64,000 bases of DNA from Akkermansiaceae bacterium UBA7890 (lineage in GTDB: Bacteria > Verrucomicrobiota > Verrucomicrobiia > Verrucomicrobiales > Akkermansiaceae): NCBI GenBank assembly GCA_002501065.1, contig DLRK01000102.1, positions 1-64,000 on the forward strand, in the 5' to 3' direction. Shown piece after piece: positions 8,685 through 17,670 of the stretch. Numbering within the stretch: position 1 is the first letter of the stretch; each line of letters opens with the position of its first letter. Both the position numbers and the translations under genes were made by a program. The notes beneath the pieces were generated by a model. That model saw only the letters and a list, made by a program, of their open reading frames with translations. It did no database searches and was not told the DNA's origin.

Positions 8685-8695
8685 CGGCCTCTCTG

Positions 8696-9865
8696 ATGGC
8701 CTCCTTTGACTACGACGCGGAAGTCAGATTCAGTTCTGCAGCTCCGGGATACTGGTCTGGCCGGGATGTATCTCCCGGTCAGTGGGCTGACTACCGCTGG
8801 CACCTCAAAAACCGGGTGCAGAGGCTGGACCGGATTGAGGAGCACCTGGCGCTCAGCGAGGAAGAACGTTCGGGAATCCTGCTCACCGGGACCAAACTGG
8901 CCTCTGCGGTCACCCCCCACTATTTCAACCTGATTGAGGCAGACAACCCCGGTTGCCCCATCCGCCGGCAGATTATCCCCCGGGTCGAGGAAACCTTTGC
9001 TGACTCTCATGAGATGACTGATCCCTGTGCGGAGGACAGCCACATGCCCGTTCCGGGACTGGTTCACCGCTATCCGGATCGAGTTCTCTTCCTGGTCACC
9101 GATCGCTGTGCTTCCTACTGTCGTTACTGCACCCGTTCGAGGGTGGTTTCGGGAGTGGGCGAGCAACATCTGGAGACGCAGTGGGAGGCAGCCTTCGACT
9201 ACCTGGAGAACACCCCGGAGGTTCGGGATGTCCTCCTGTCCGGAGGAGACCCCCTGCTCCTCTCCGACGCCAGACTTGAACGCATCCTGTCCCGTTTGCG
9301 CAGCATCGAGCACATCCAGTTTGTGCGAATCGGAAGCCGGATGCCGATCTTTCTTCCTCAGCGCATCACTCCGGAACTCTGCGAAATCCTGAGTCGACAT
9401 CATCCTCTCTTCATTTCGATCCACTGCAACCATCCGCGCGAACTGACTGCTGAGGTCCGGGAGGGCCTTGAACGCCTGGCCGATGCGGGGATCCCGCTCG
9501 GAAATCAATCCGTCCTCCTCCGGGGAGTGAACGACTGCGTGGAGATTCAAAGGGCGCTGGTCCACAAGCTCCTTCTGTGTCGGGTGAAACCCTACTACCT
9601 GTACCAGTGTGACCTCATCAAAGGGTCTGCCCATCTCCGTACCCCGATTCAGACTGGTCTCGAAATCATGGAGGGATTGCGTGGTCATACCACCGGTTAC
9701 GCCATCCCCCAGTTCGTGATCGATGCTCCTGGCGGAGGCGGGAAGATTCCCCTCAATCCGGACTACGTGGTCCGGAGTGATGAACGAAATACTCTCCTGC
9801 GTAATTACGAGGGAAAGGAGTTCCTTTATCCGGAAGCGCAGGAACTCGGCTCGTTGCTGATGTAG
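8696..9865 (+). CDS. KamA-family radical SAM lysine 2,3-aminomutase
   Basis: 389 residues from the ATG at 8696. KamA enzymes interconvert L-lysine and L-beta-lysine using S-adenosylmethionine, a [4Fe-4S] cluster and PLP. Visible: the radical SAM triad C138, C142, C145 (CASYCRYC), the SAM/PLP region LSGGDPLLLSD, and the PLP lysine K350 in the glycine-rich APGGGGKIPLNP. The length is nearer to catabolic/osmolyte KamA (about 400) than to the EF-P-modifying EpmB (about 340). No beta-lysine acetyltransferase (AblB) gene adjoins it, so N-acetyl-beta-lysine production is not supported here. Glutamate 2,3-aminomutase or an EF-P role remains possible. Confidence 0.88.
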   Translation: MASFDYDAEVRFSSAAPGYWSGRDVSPGQWADYRWHLKNRVQRLDRIEEHLALSEEERSGILLTGTKLASAVTPHYFNLIEADNPGCPIRRQIIPRVEETFADSHEMTDPCAEDSHMPVPGLVHRYPDRVLFLVTDRCASYCRYCTRSRVVSGVGEQHLETQWEAAFDYLENTPEVRDVLLSGGDPLLLSDARLERILSRLRSIEHIQFVRIGSRMPIFLPQRITPELCEILSRHHPLFISIHCNHPRELTAEVREGLERLADAGIPLGNQSVLLRGVNDCVEIQRALVHKLLLCRVKPYYLYQCDLIKGSAHLRTPIQTGLEIMEGLRGHTTGYAIPQFVIDAPGGGGKIPLNPDYVVRSDERNTLLRNYEGKEFLYPEAQELGSLLM

Positions 9866-10116
9866 CGATCTGGGGCAGGTCGTTTAGGAAGACTCCAGCG
9901 AACCGAACTCGACCGGCAACGTCTTGTTCCCGCCCGGTCCCTGCAATTGCATGATCTGCGGTCATCACGAGGGATTGGAGCAGGATTCCGCTTTCCCCGG
10001 GCAATGAACCCCGGGAGTCATCCCGGCAGGGCCTTCCGCAGGGCGGGTCTTTTGCCTTTCCAAACTATCCGGATGAGCTTATCATATCAAATAGCACGAA
10101 CCGGCCCACCCTTCCT

Positions 10117-11025
10117 GTGAGTGATTTTGCCAAAGCCAAGATTGTCTTCGCCCTCGCCCTGATAGCAGTCCTGTTTGCGATCCACTCGGTGGTGCGGGAC
10201 TTTGAAGATGCAGGGTTCTCCTTCTTCGGGACCGTTCTGCAGTTTCGGATGATTTATTTCCTCATGCTCGGGCTGCTGGGTTGCGTGATCTACTTCTACG
10301 CGATCGACTTCATCACGGACAATCCCCTCGGTCTCGCGCATCGCGTGGGAAATCTCTTTTACGCGATTTCCCTGCTCTTCCCCCCGGTCTTCGCCATCGT
10401 GGCGCTCTCCATCAAGGTGGCCGAAGGCGTGGTCTGGATTTCGAGTTCTCCTCTCGCGGGCGAGATCTCCAAGTTGGCCCTCACCTCGATTGCTGCCGGG
10501 GCAGGTCTTCTCATTGCCAAGCTGGCATCTGCACACATGAATCGCAGAGACCGGGCGGACAACGTGGATCGACTTGCTTTTCAGTCCAAGGCGCATCTTC
10601 AACGTGCAGAGGAACTCATGGATGCCGGGCATTATGATCTGGTGGCGCTTGAGGGCTACCGATGCATTGAAAGCGTTTTGCAGCGAACCCTCCTGGACGA
10701 CGAGGTTCATGTCTCCAGCACCCGCTCCAATCAGCTTATTCCCATCGCGGCCCGTGCTGGCATCATTCCGGAAAACTGCGTGGGCATCTTCCACGAACTT
10801 CGTATCGCGAGAAATCGCGCTGTCCACAGTCGCGACGAGTTCACCGATAAGGATGCGTCCTGGTTCCTCGACGCTACTCGCCGCATGGTCGGGACTGTCC
10901 GGGCGACACGGAAGAAGGAACAGGATGGGCAGTTTGCCGAAGTGGCATCATCATTCGAGGAAAAGGAGAGACACGATTCGCCGCCCCAGCGGGAAGGAGA
11001 CCCTGTCCCCATGCCCCAGAACTGA
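10117..11025 (+). CDS. Integral membrane protein with C-terminal HEPN-like domain
   Basis: 302 residues with a GTG start at 10117. Four hydrophobic segments (about 8-26, 43-63, 81-102, 117-136) precede a cytosolic helical domain (about 150-260). This domain has the HEPN pattern: an amphipathic helix HYDLVALEGYRCIESVLQRTL followed by HELRIARNRAVHS, in which R232-N-x3-H237 is the R-x4-H motif of HEPN ribonuclease-like proteins. A charged, disordered tail ends it. HEPN domains are found in toxins, RNases and nucleotide-binding proteins; a membrane-anchored single gene without a MNT partner is unusual. No toxin-antitoxin partner is adjacent. Function unknown. Confidence 0.75.
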   Translation: MSDFAKAKIVFALALIAVLFAIHSVVRDFEDAGFSFFGTVLQFRMIYFLMLGLLGCVIYFYAIDFITDNPLGLAHRVGNLFYAISLLFPPVFAIVALSIKVAEGVVWISSSPLAGEISKLALTSIAAGAGLLIAKLASAHMNRRDRADNVDRLAFQSKAHLQRAEELMDAGHYDLVALEGYRCIESVLQRTLLDDEVHVSSTRSNQLIPIAARAGIIPENCVGIFHELRIARNRAVHSRDEFTDKDASWFLDATRRMVGTVRATRKKEQDGQFAEVASSFEEKERHDSPPQREGDPVPMPQN

Positions 11026-12036
11026 TCAGCGCAGGAGGAACCGAAGGATGTTCTCGAAAGATATGGGCCGGAAGACCAGGTAGCACACGTAACTCGCATA
11101 CACGGCGAGCAGGAATGCTCCCTCTCCGCGCGCAAGGGTCCCCCGCCTCCAAAGGAAAGGAAAGAGCAGGACAGTAAGGGCCAGCATGACCCAGAGATCC
11201 CAGTCCTGCAGTGCAGGCGTGCGCGTCAGGGGGGAAACGGTAGCGGTCAATCCAACCACACACAGAATGTTGAAGAGGCAGGAACCCACCACATTGCCGA
11301 TAATGATGGCCCCCTGCCTTCGCAGGGCGGCCACTACCGAGGTGGCAAGTTCCGGGAGAGAGGTCCCGAACGCCACCACGGTCAAGGCAATCGTAGCCTC
11401 GGAGACGCCGAATATCCGGGCAATGCTGCTACCACCGAACACCAGGCGATCTGCTCCGTAGACCAGGGCCGCCATCCCCAGCAGGACGAACCCGACGTCA
11501 TAGAGTATCCTTCCTTCTCTCTTCGCTGGAGCGGCTTCCACCTTGTCGTCCGGGAGGGCATCGCGGGCAAGGGTTTGAGGTGTTCGCCGGGCTTGCCACA
11601 GGCTGAACCAGGTGTAGGTGATCACTCCCGCAAAGAGGATCAGGCCCTCCACCTGACCGATTTCATTATCGCGAAGCAACCAGAGGAAGACGGCGGAAAT
11701 GGTCAACAGGATGGGCATTTCCCGCTTCAAGATCTGCGGGTGCACAAGCATGGGCCGGATGATCGCCCCCACACCGAGAATGAGGGCAATGTTGCAGATA
11801 TTGGATCCCACCACGTTCCCCAGCGCCATGTCCCCCTTGCCCTTAAAGTTGGCCTGCAGACTCACAAGAAGTTCAGGAGCGCTGGTCCCGAAGGCCACCA
11901 CCGTCAGACCCACCACGAGGGGCGCTATGCCCATCTTGAGGGAGATCCCTCTCGCTCCCTTTACCAGCCATTCGCCTCCCAGGTAGAGGAGCATCAGACC
12001 AAGCAGGACCCAGAGAAAATCGATGAGAACGTGCAC
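11026..12036 (-). CDS. Calcium/sodium antiporter, CaCA family (YrbG-like)
   Basis: 336 residues, GTG start at 12036. Ten hydrophobic segments are arranged as two inverted halves. Each half has the alpha-repeat signature of the cation/Ca2+ exchanger superfamily: VVAFGTSAPELLVS then GNVVGSNICN in the first, VVAFGTSLPELATS then GNVVGSCLFN in the second. The conserved acidic residue in PEL of both repeats is present, so it is likely active in inner-membrane ion exchange. Its stop codon abuts that of the convergent HEPN gene with no bases between. Substrate specificity (Ca2+ versus other cations) is by family only. Confidence 0.92.
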   Translation of the reverse strand: MHVLIDFLWVLLGLMLLYLGGEWLVKGARGISLKMGIAPLVVGLTVVAFGTSAPELLVSLQANFKGKGDMALGNVVGSNICNIALILGVGAIIRPMLVHPQILKREMPILLTISAVFLWLLRDNEIGQVEGLILFAGVITYTWFSLWQARRTPQTLARDALPDDKVEAAPAKREGRILYDVGFVLLGMAALVYGADRLVFGGSSIARIFGVSEATIALTVVAFGTSLPELATSVVAALRRQGAIIIGNVVGSCLFNILCVVGLTATVSPLTRTPALQDWDLWVMLALTVLLFPFLWRRGTLARGEGAFLLAVYASYVCYLVFRPISFENILRFLLR

Positions 12037-12122
12037 TCGGGGGGAGACTGTCGCATCATTCTCGAAACTCGACTACAAAATCCCGGGCGAATTCCATTCC
12101 CCTCCCCGCGGAGACACGCTAA

Positions 12123-13238
<1,116 letters not shown>

Positions 13239-13601
13239 AAATTTGTCCCGGTAAGCGCTTTCCGACTGAGGCGGCGTTCTCTGATGGATCTTTGCCCCCG
13301 CTTTCGGGATTTTCACCGATTGCCCGGAGCTTAATCCCTGATTGGCTTTGGCTCTGGAGCGGGATCCAGAGGCACTAAGTCACGCGATCCCGACGACAAT
13401 CTTAGCGTAATCGCTCGAAAAACAGCGCAACACCGGGAACGAGGACCTATTTTATTAACAAATCTAAAATATCTACTAGCCAAAAATATGGCCTCCGGGT
13501 ATTTTCTAACGCGTCCCCTGCCCTTTTTAAAATCCGCTTGTGAGATTGCCATGACTGCTGGAACCGAACACACCCACCGCCTCAGGCTGAAGGAGACTCA
13601 G
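13239..13601. other. AT-rich intergenic region before the coiled-coil gene pair
   Basis: 363 bases. The stretch 13450-13485 (TTTTATTAAC...AAATATGG) is markedly more AT-rich than the surroundings and is the likely promoter region for the pair starting at 13602. An upstream extension of the open frame to 13488 is rejected as a start because the AAGGAG seven bases before the ATG at 13602 decides it. No RNA gene recognised. Confidence 0.5.
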
Positions 13602-14180
13602 ATGAATCTGGGCCCTGACCCCCGCACCTCGTCCGAGAACGAAGACTTTGAAGGGCAGTTGCGGGAGGCGCAACAACAGCTGGAGATGCTCCAGCAGCAA
13701 CGGGAACAGTTGGAGCGTCAGAAGTGCGAGATGGATGAACTGAACCAGCAGAAAGAAGAATTCATCAACGGCCAGATCGAACTCACTGAACGTCTCTCCG
13801 GCTCAGTCACCACGATCGACCGTGAGCTTTTCGAACTACGCCAGGAACTGGAGGATCTCGAGCAGACCAGACAGTCCTTCGCCGCCCATCTGACCCGTAT
13901 CGAGAAGGTGGAACCCGAAGGCTGGCAACGCGAAGCATTCAATACTGAGTTAAGCCGGGCCCTCTGCATGCTGGAACAGGCCGAAGAGGAATTCGACAGC
14001 GCGGTATCTCACTTTGCCGGGGGACGGACCCGCGGGATTTTCGGAAATCCTTCCTCCGGATCCAAGTTGCGAGGAGGAGCCGGAGGTGGCTTCGGGGCCA
14101 ATTTGCGATCTGGGTTGGCCTACAACCTTCCTCTGCTCGTGCTGGGCACGCTGGCTCTTCTCATCCTCCTCTACAAGTAA
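13602..14180 (+). CDS. Coiled-coil protein with C-terminal membrane anchor
   Basis: 192 residues from the ATG at 13602, which has AAGGAG at ideal spacing. Residues about 18-105 are rich in Gln, Glu and Leu in heptads (REAQQQLEMLQQQREQLERQ) and predict a long coiled coil. A second helical stretch follows (REAFNTELSRALCMLEQAEEEF). A Gly/Ser-rich linker leads to a C-terminal membrane segment (LPLLVLGTLALLILLYK), so the protein is tail-anchored with the coil in the cytosol. No enzymatic motif. Its stop overlaps the start of the next gene (TAATG), which has the same architecture, so the two products probably act together. Confidence 0.75.
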   Translation: MNLGPDPRTSSENEDFEGQLREAQQQLEMLQQQREQLERQKCEMDELNQQKEEFINGQIELTERLSGSVTTIDRELFELRQELEDLEQTRQSFAAHLTRIEKVEPEGWQREAFNTELSRALCMLEQAEEEFDSAVSHFAGGRTRGIFGNPSSGSKLRGGAGGGFGANLRSGLAYNLPLLVLGTLALLILLYK

Positions 14181-14509
14181 TGGGTTTCTTCCGGAATAAA
14201 CCGAAGATCAGCTGCCCCCTCAGTTCGCGGGAAGAGCAACTGCTCTCCCGCATCAGTGAGCTTGAGGAGTTCATAGAGGGGGCGCCTGAACGGATTCGGC
14301 AAGAAATGGAGGAGGAAATCACCACCATGCCCCCGCCGGATGACCTGGAGGACCGCCGCCGTGAACACAAATTCTACTCCCGGCTCAGTCGAGGAGAGAT
14401 CCGCAATGAGCATCGTTGCCAGACCAAGAGCGCCTTTCTCTTTCTCCTGCTCGTCACGGCCATCCTGACGCTCTCGTTCTGGATTTATTCGGTTCTGCAA
14501 GCTGTCTAG
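14180..14509 (+). CDS. Small tail-anchored membrane protein, partner of the preceding coiled-coil protein
   Basis: 109 residues. The ATG at 14180 overlaps the previous stop, so translational coupling is likely. The N-terminal 80 residues are charged and helical (EEQLLSRISELEEFIEGAPERI). They are followed by one membrane segment near the C-terminus (SAFLFLLLVTAILTLSFWIYSVL). Same topology as its partner: cytosolic helices plus a tail anchor. No recognised family. A joint role as a membrane-tethered hetero-oligomer is inferred only from overlap and matching layout. Confidence 0.7.
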   Translation: MGFFRNKPKISCPLSSREEQLLSRISELEEFIEGAPERIRQEMEEEITTMPPPDDLEDRRREHKFYSRLSRGEIRNEHRCQTKSAFLFLLLVTAILTLSFWIYSVLQAV

Positions 14510-14602
14510 AGCGTGTCGCATATGCCTGGATTGCCAGTTCCTGGTTACATAAACGGTGAACTTTAACCTTTAAACCTTGAGCGATCTCTCGAACATCCGC
14601 GC

Positions 14603-14908
14603 GTGAGCGAGAGGCAGAGTGCGGCCCCGGAAATTGATGTCAGCTATGTAGCTGGCTTGGCCCGACTGGATCTGACAGAGGAGGAAACTGCCCAGTTTCA
14701 GAAACAACTGGATGATATCCTGGCTTTTGTTGACACCCTCTCCGCGCTTGAAGTGGAAGGGGTGGAACCAACCGCACACCCCGCTCCGATCCTTGATTGC
14801 TACCGTGAAGATAAGACGGATAAAAGTCTCACCCGCGAGCAGTTCCTGCGCAATGCACCGGACGCAGCCCTGAATCAGGTGCGTGTTCCCAAGGTGGTGG
14901 ATTCCTAG
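14603..14908 (+). CDS. gatC: Asp/Glu-tRNA amidotransferase subunit C
   Basis: 101 residues, GTG start at 14603. GatC wraps around GatA and stabilises the GatCAB complex, which converts Glu-tRNA(Gln) or Asp-tRNA(Asn) to the amidated forms. It shows the family pattern: YVAGLARLDLTEEE, QLDDILAFVDTLSALEVEGVEPT, and the C-terminal REDKTDKSLTREQFLRNAPDA...VRVPKVV. gatA follows after 11 bases; gatB is not in the window. Confidence 0.95.
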   Translation: MSERQSAAPEIDVSYVAGLARLDLTEEETAQFQKQLDDILAFVDTLSALEVEGVEPTAHPAPILDCYREDKTDKSLTREQFLRNAPDAALNQVRVPKVVDS

Positions 14909-14919
14909 TTTTTCATGTC

Positions 14920-16356
14920 GTGAACCTCGCCAGTAACAGCATTGCCACCCTCCGGCGCATGCTCCTCGCGGGAGAGACGACTCCCCGCGAGATCGTGGAG
15001 TCAGTGGGCACTGCCATCTCCGCGCAGAACGAAACGATCGGCGGTTACCTCAGTTCCGACTTCGAGAGAGCCCTCGTTGAGGCCGAGGCCGCTGACATTG
15101 CCAGGCCGCTCGGTGGGATTCCCATTGCCTTGAAGGACAATATCAACGTGGAGGATCATCCATGCAGTTGTGCTTCCAGGTTCCTGGAAGGTGGCTATCT
15201 CTCGCCTTACGATGCTACCGTATCAGCCCGGCTCAAGGCAGCGGGTGCGGTCCTCTATGGGCGAACCAATCTCGATGAGTTTGCGATGGGATCATCGACC
15301 GAGAACTCTGCCCTCCAGTTGACCCGGAACCCTCATGATCACGACCGAATTCCAGGCGGGTCATCTGGTGGCTCCGCAGCAGTAGTGGCCTCGGACATGG
15401 CCGTCGCTGCGCTCGGGTCGGATACCGGGGGCTCCATCAGGCAGCCTGCCAGTCACTGTGGCGTGGTGGGACTGAAACCGTCCTATGGGCGCGTCTCCCG
15501 CTATGGGTTGGTGGCCTTTGCCTCCTCTCTCGACCAGATCGGCCCCCTGACCAAGACGGTGGAGGATGCCGCCCTCCTTCTTCAGGCCATCGCAGGTGGA
15601 GACAAACGGGATTCAACCTGTCTTGATGTGGAGGTGCCGGACTACACTGCCGACCTCCAGCAGGGCGTGTCCGGGATGAAACTGGGGGTGCCCCGGGAGT
15701 ATTTTGCAGACGAGGGTCTTGATCCGGCAGTGCGCGCACGGATCGAGGAAGCTCTTGGAAAACTTGAAGCAGAGGGCGCGGAGCTGATCGAGATTTCGCT
15801 GCCATCCACCTCATTTGCGGTTGCCACTTACTATATCCTGGCCCCGGCGGAGGCCTCGTCAAATCTCAACCGCTATGACGGCGTACGCTACGGTAATCGG
15901 GTCGACAACGGCGAAGGCGTAATCGCGATGTACCGCGGCAGTAGGGCCAGGGGTTTTGGTCCGGAGGTGAAGAGGCGCATTATTCTCGGCACCTATGTTC
16001 TCAGCTCCGGCTACAGTGGAAAATACTACCTCCGAGCCCAGAAGGCCCGCACTCTCATTCAGCAGGAGTATCAGCAGGCCTTCCAGCGGGTTGACGCCCT
16101 GGTCGGCCCCGTAAGCCCCACCCCGGCCCGCAGGATCGGGGAGTTCGCCGATACCCCCCTTCAGGACTATCTTGCCGATATCTACACCATCAGTGCAAAC
16201 TTGGCCGGGATCTGCGGGCTCAGCGTTCCTTGTGGCACGGTGGAACGGGAAGGCCGCGAACTGCCCGTCGGACTGCAGATTCTTGGCCCTCATCTTGCGG
16301 AAGGCGTAATCCTGCGCCTGGGTCGGGCGTGGGAGGTGATCCGGGACGCGAAGTGA
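14920..16356 (+). CDS. gatA: Asp/Glu-tRNA amidotransferase subunit A
   Basis: 478 residues, GTG start at 14920. GatA hydrolyses glutamine and supplies ammonia for tRNA-dependent Gln/Asn formation. It is an amidase-signature enzyme with the Ser-cisSer-Lys triad visible as K72 (PIALKDN), S148 (in GGSSGGS) and S172 (in TGGSIRQPA); the spacing 76/24 matches known GatA proteins. Coupled to gatC. gatB must be elsewhere. No truncation. Confidence 0.96.
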   Translation: MNLASNSIATLRRMLLAGETTPREIVESVGTAISAQNETIGGYLSSDFERALVEAEAADIARPLGGIPIALKDNINVEDHPCSCASRFLEGGYLSPYDATVSARLKAAGAVLYGRTNLDEFAMGSSTENSALQLTRNPHDHDRIPGGSSGGSAAVVASDMAVAALGSDTGGSIRQPASHCGVVGLKPSYGRVSRYGLVAFASSLDQIGPLTKTVEDAALLLQAIAGGDKRDSTCLDVEVPDYTADLQQGVSGMKLGVPREYFADEGLDPAVRARIEEALGKLEAEGAELIEISLPSTSFAVATYYILAPAEASSNLNRYDGVRYGNRVDNGEGVIAMYRGSRARGFGPEVKRRIILGTYVLSSGYSGKYYLRAQKARTLIQQEYQQAFQRVDALVGPVSPTPARRIGEFADTPLQDYLADIYTISANLAGICGLSVPCGTVEREGRELPVGLQILGPHLAEGVILRLGRAWEVIRDAK

Positions 16357-16369
16357 TTCCGCTGCCGGG

Positions 16370-16981
16370 TTACTCCACCTTCAATTCCGCAATGGCTGCC
16401 ATCAACTGGTCTGCAATTCGCTGGTAGGCCTCCCGCGACTTTTCCTTGAGATCCCCGGGGTCGAACTCCACTGGGTCGCCGATGACCACCTGGATGCGAT
16501 GGGGGCGGAATTTTCCTCCTTTGGGCCATGATTCGTGGGCGCCGAAAATACGCACTGGTTGCACTGGGACCCCGCTCTTGACCACCAGCATGCCGATGCC
16601 TGCCTTAGCCTTCTGCAACCTGCCATCCGCACTACGTGTCCCCTCCGGGAACATAAGGATACGTTCGTCGTCCTTCAATTTGCGCAGAATGGTTCTCATG
16701 CTCTGGAGATCGGCATGGTCGCGGTCGATGGGAAAGGCATTGAGTCGCGGATAGAGCCATGCCCCGAATCTATGAAAGAGGGATTTTCTCGCCAGAAAGG
16801 CGATCGCGGAATTATAGGCGCAGGCCACGATGGGGGGGTCGAGGTAACTCGTATGATTGGCGGCAACGATAGCGCCGCCCTGGTGGATGCGCTTGTCCCG
16901 ATTGTGGATTTCGATATCCGTTCCGATTGAGGCGAACATCGTGCGGGCGAAGGCCCTGGTCATCCAGTAAAGCGTCCTCAT
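16370..16981 (-). CDS. plsC: 1-acyl-sn-glycerol-3-phosphate acyltransferase
   Basis: 203 residues, ATG at 16981 overlapping the cmk stop by four bases. PlsC acylates lysophosphatidate to phosphatidate at the inner membrane. Catalytic motif H43-x4-D48 (NHTSYLD), acyl-acceptor motif FPEGTRS at about 107-113, and a further conserved VPVQPVRIFG. An N-terminal hydrophobic/amphipathic stretch (WMTRAFARTMFASIG) probably anchors it. Last gene of tyrA-aroA-cmk-plsC; cmk next to plsC is a frequent bacterial arrangement. Confidence 0.92.
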   Translation of the reverse strand: MRTLYWMTRAFARTMFASIGTDIEIHNRDKRIHQGGAIVAANHTSYLDPPIVACAYNSAIAFLARKSLFHRFGAWLYPRLNAFPIDRDHADLQSMRTILRKLKDDERILMFPEGTRSADGRLQKAKAGIGMLVVKSGVPVQPVRIFGAHESWPKGGKFRPHRIQVVIGDPVEFDPGDLKEKSREAYQRIADQLMAAIAELKVE

Positions 16982-17661
16982 ACGAGATTCCTTTCTGATT
17001 CACGGTCAAACCAGCCTCGGGTTTCCAGGACTCCAAGGGCCGTTTTCACCACTTCCTCAATTCCCATTTGAGAGCTGTCAATCACCTCCGCCCCATCCGG
17101 CACCACGAGAGGCGAAGTCTTACGGGCGCTGTCCTGGCGGTCCCGCTCGCCAACCGAGTCCGTCTGCCCCTCGGCAGCCCGACGCTGCCGACGGATCTCC
17201 TCGGAGGCCTCGATGTAGATCTTGTAAGGAGTATTCGGGAAGACGATGGATCCGATATCACGACCTTCCATCACGAGATCACCGTGTTGCAGAAGTCCAC
17301 GCTGAAGCGCGACCAGGAGATGACGCACTTCGGGAACAGCTGCTACTGCTGAGACCGCTGCGTTCACGTTGTCAGATCGAAGCGCGCTTCCGGGATATTC
17401 CCCGTCCAGCAGGATCTGGGAACCGCCATTTTCGACGATGCAGCACAAATTGATCGTCTTTACGAGATCGGCCACGGTGATCGGATCGCACGGATTCACT
17501 CCATGCTGCATTACGGCCAGCGTTACAGCCCGGTACATTTCGCCCGAGTTTACCATGATGAGGTTCAGTCGTTCGGCCAGCAGTCTGGCCACCGTGCTCT
17601 TGCCGGAGGCCGCCGGACCATCGATGGCGATGGCGTCATATAGAAGGTTTGGGGAGGACAT
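16978..17661 (-). CDS. cmk: Cytidylate kinase
   Basis: 227 residues, ATG at 17661. It phosphorylates CMP and dCMP with ATP. P-loop GPAASGKST at 15-23, the substrate region LIMVNSGEMYRAVTL, the cmk-specific VMEGRDIGSIVFPNT, and the lid segment RRQRRAAEG. Length is standard. It sits nine bases after aroA and overlaps plsC by four bases, so it is certainly within the operon. Confidence 0.95.
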   Translation of the reverse strand: MSSPNLLYDAIAIDGPAASGKSTVARLLAERLNLIMVNSGEMYRAVTLAVMQHGVNPCDPITVADLVKTINLCCIVENGGSQILLDGEYPGSALRSDNVNAAVSAVAAVPEVRHLLVALQRGLLQHGDLVMEGRDIGSIVFPNTPYKIYIEASEEIRRQRRAAEGQTDSVGERDRQDSARKTSPLVVPDGAEVIDSSQMGIEEVVKTALGVLETRGWFDRESERNLV

Positions 17662-17670
17662 GAGGAACGC

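Noticed and set aside
8609..9688. Minus-strand open frame of about 359 codons over the aminomutase gene
   Set aside because: Antisense to a radical SAM gene with intact catalytic motifs. It also covers the divergent promoter region.
9866..10116. GC-rich hairpin-like sequence after the aminomutase gene as a terminator
   Set aside because: Pairing is broken (CCCGGC...GCGGG type) and the T-run (TCTTTTGCC) is short and displaced.
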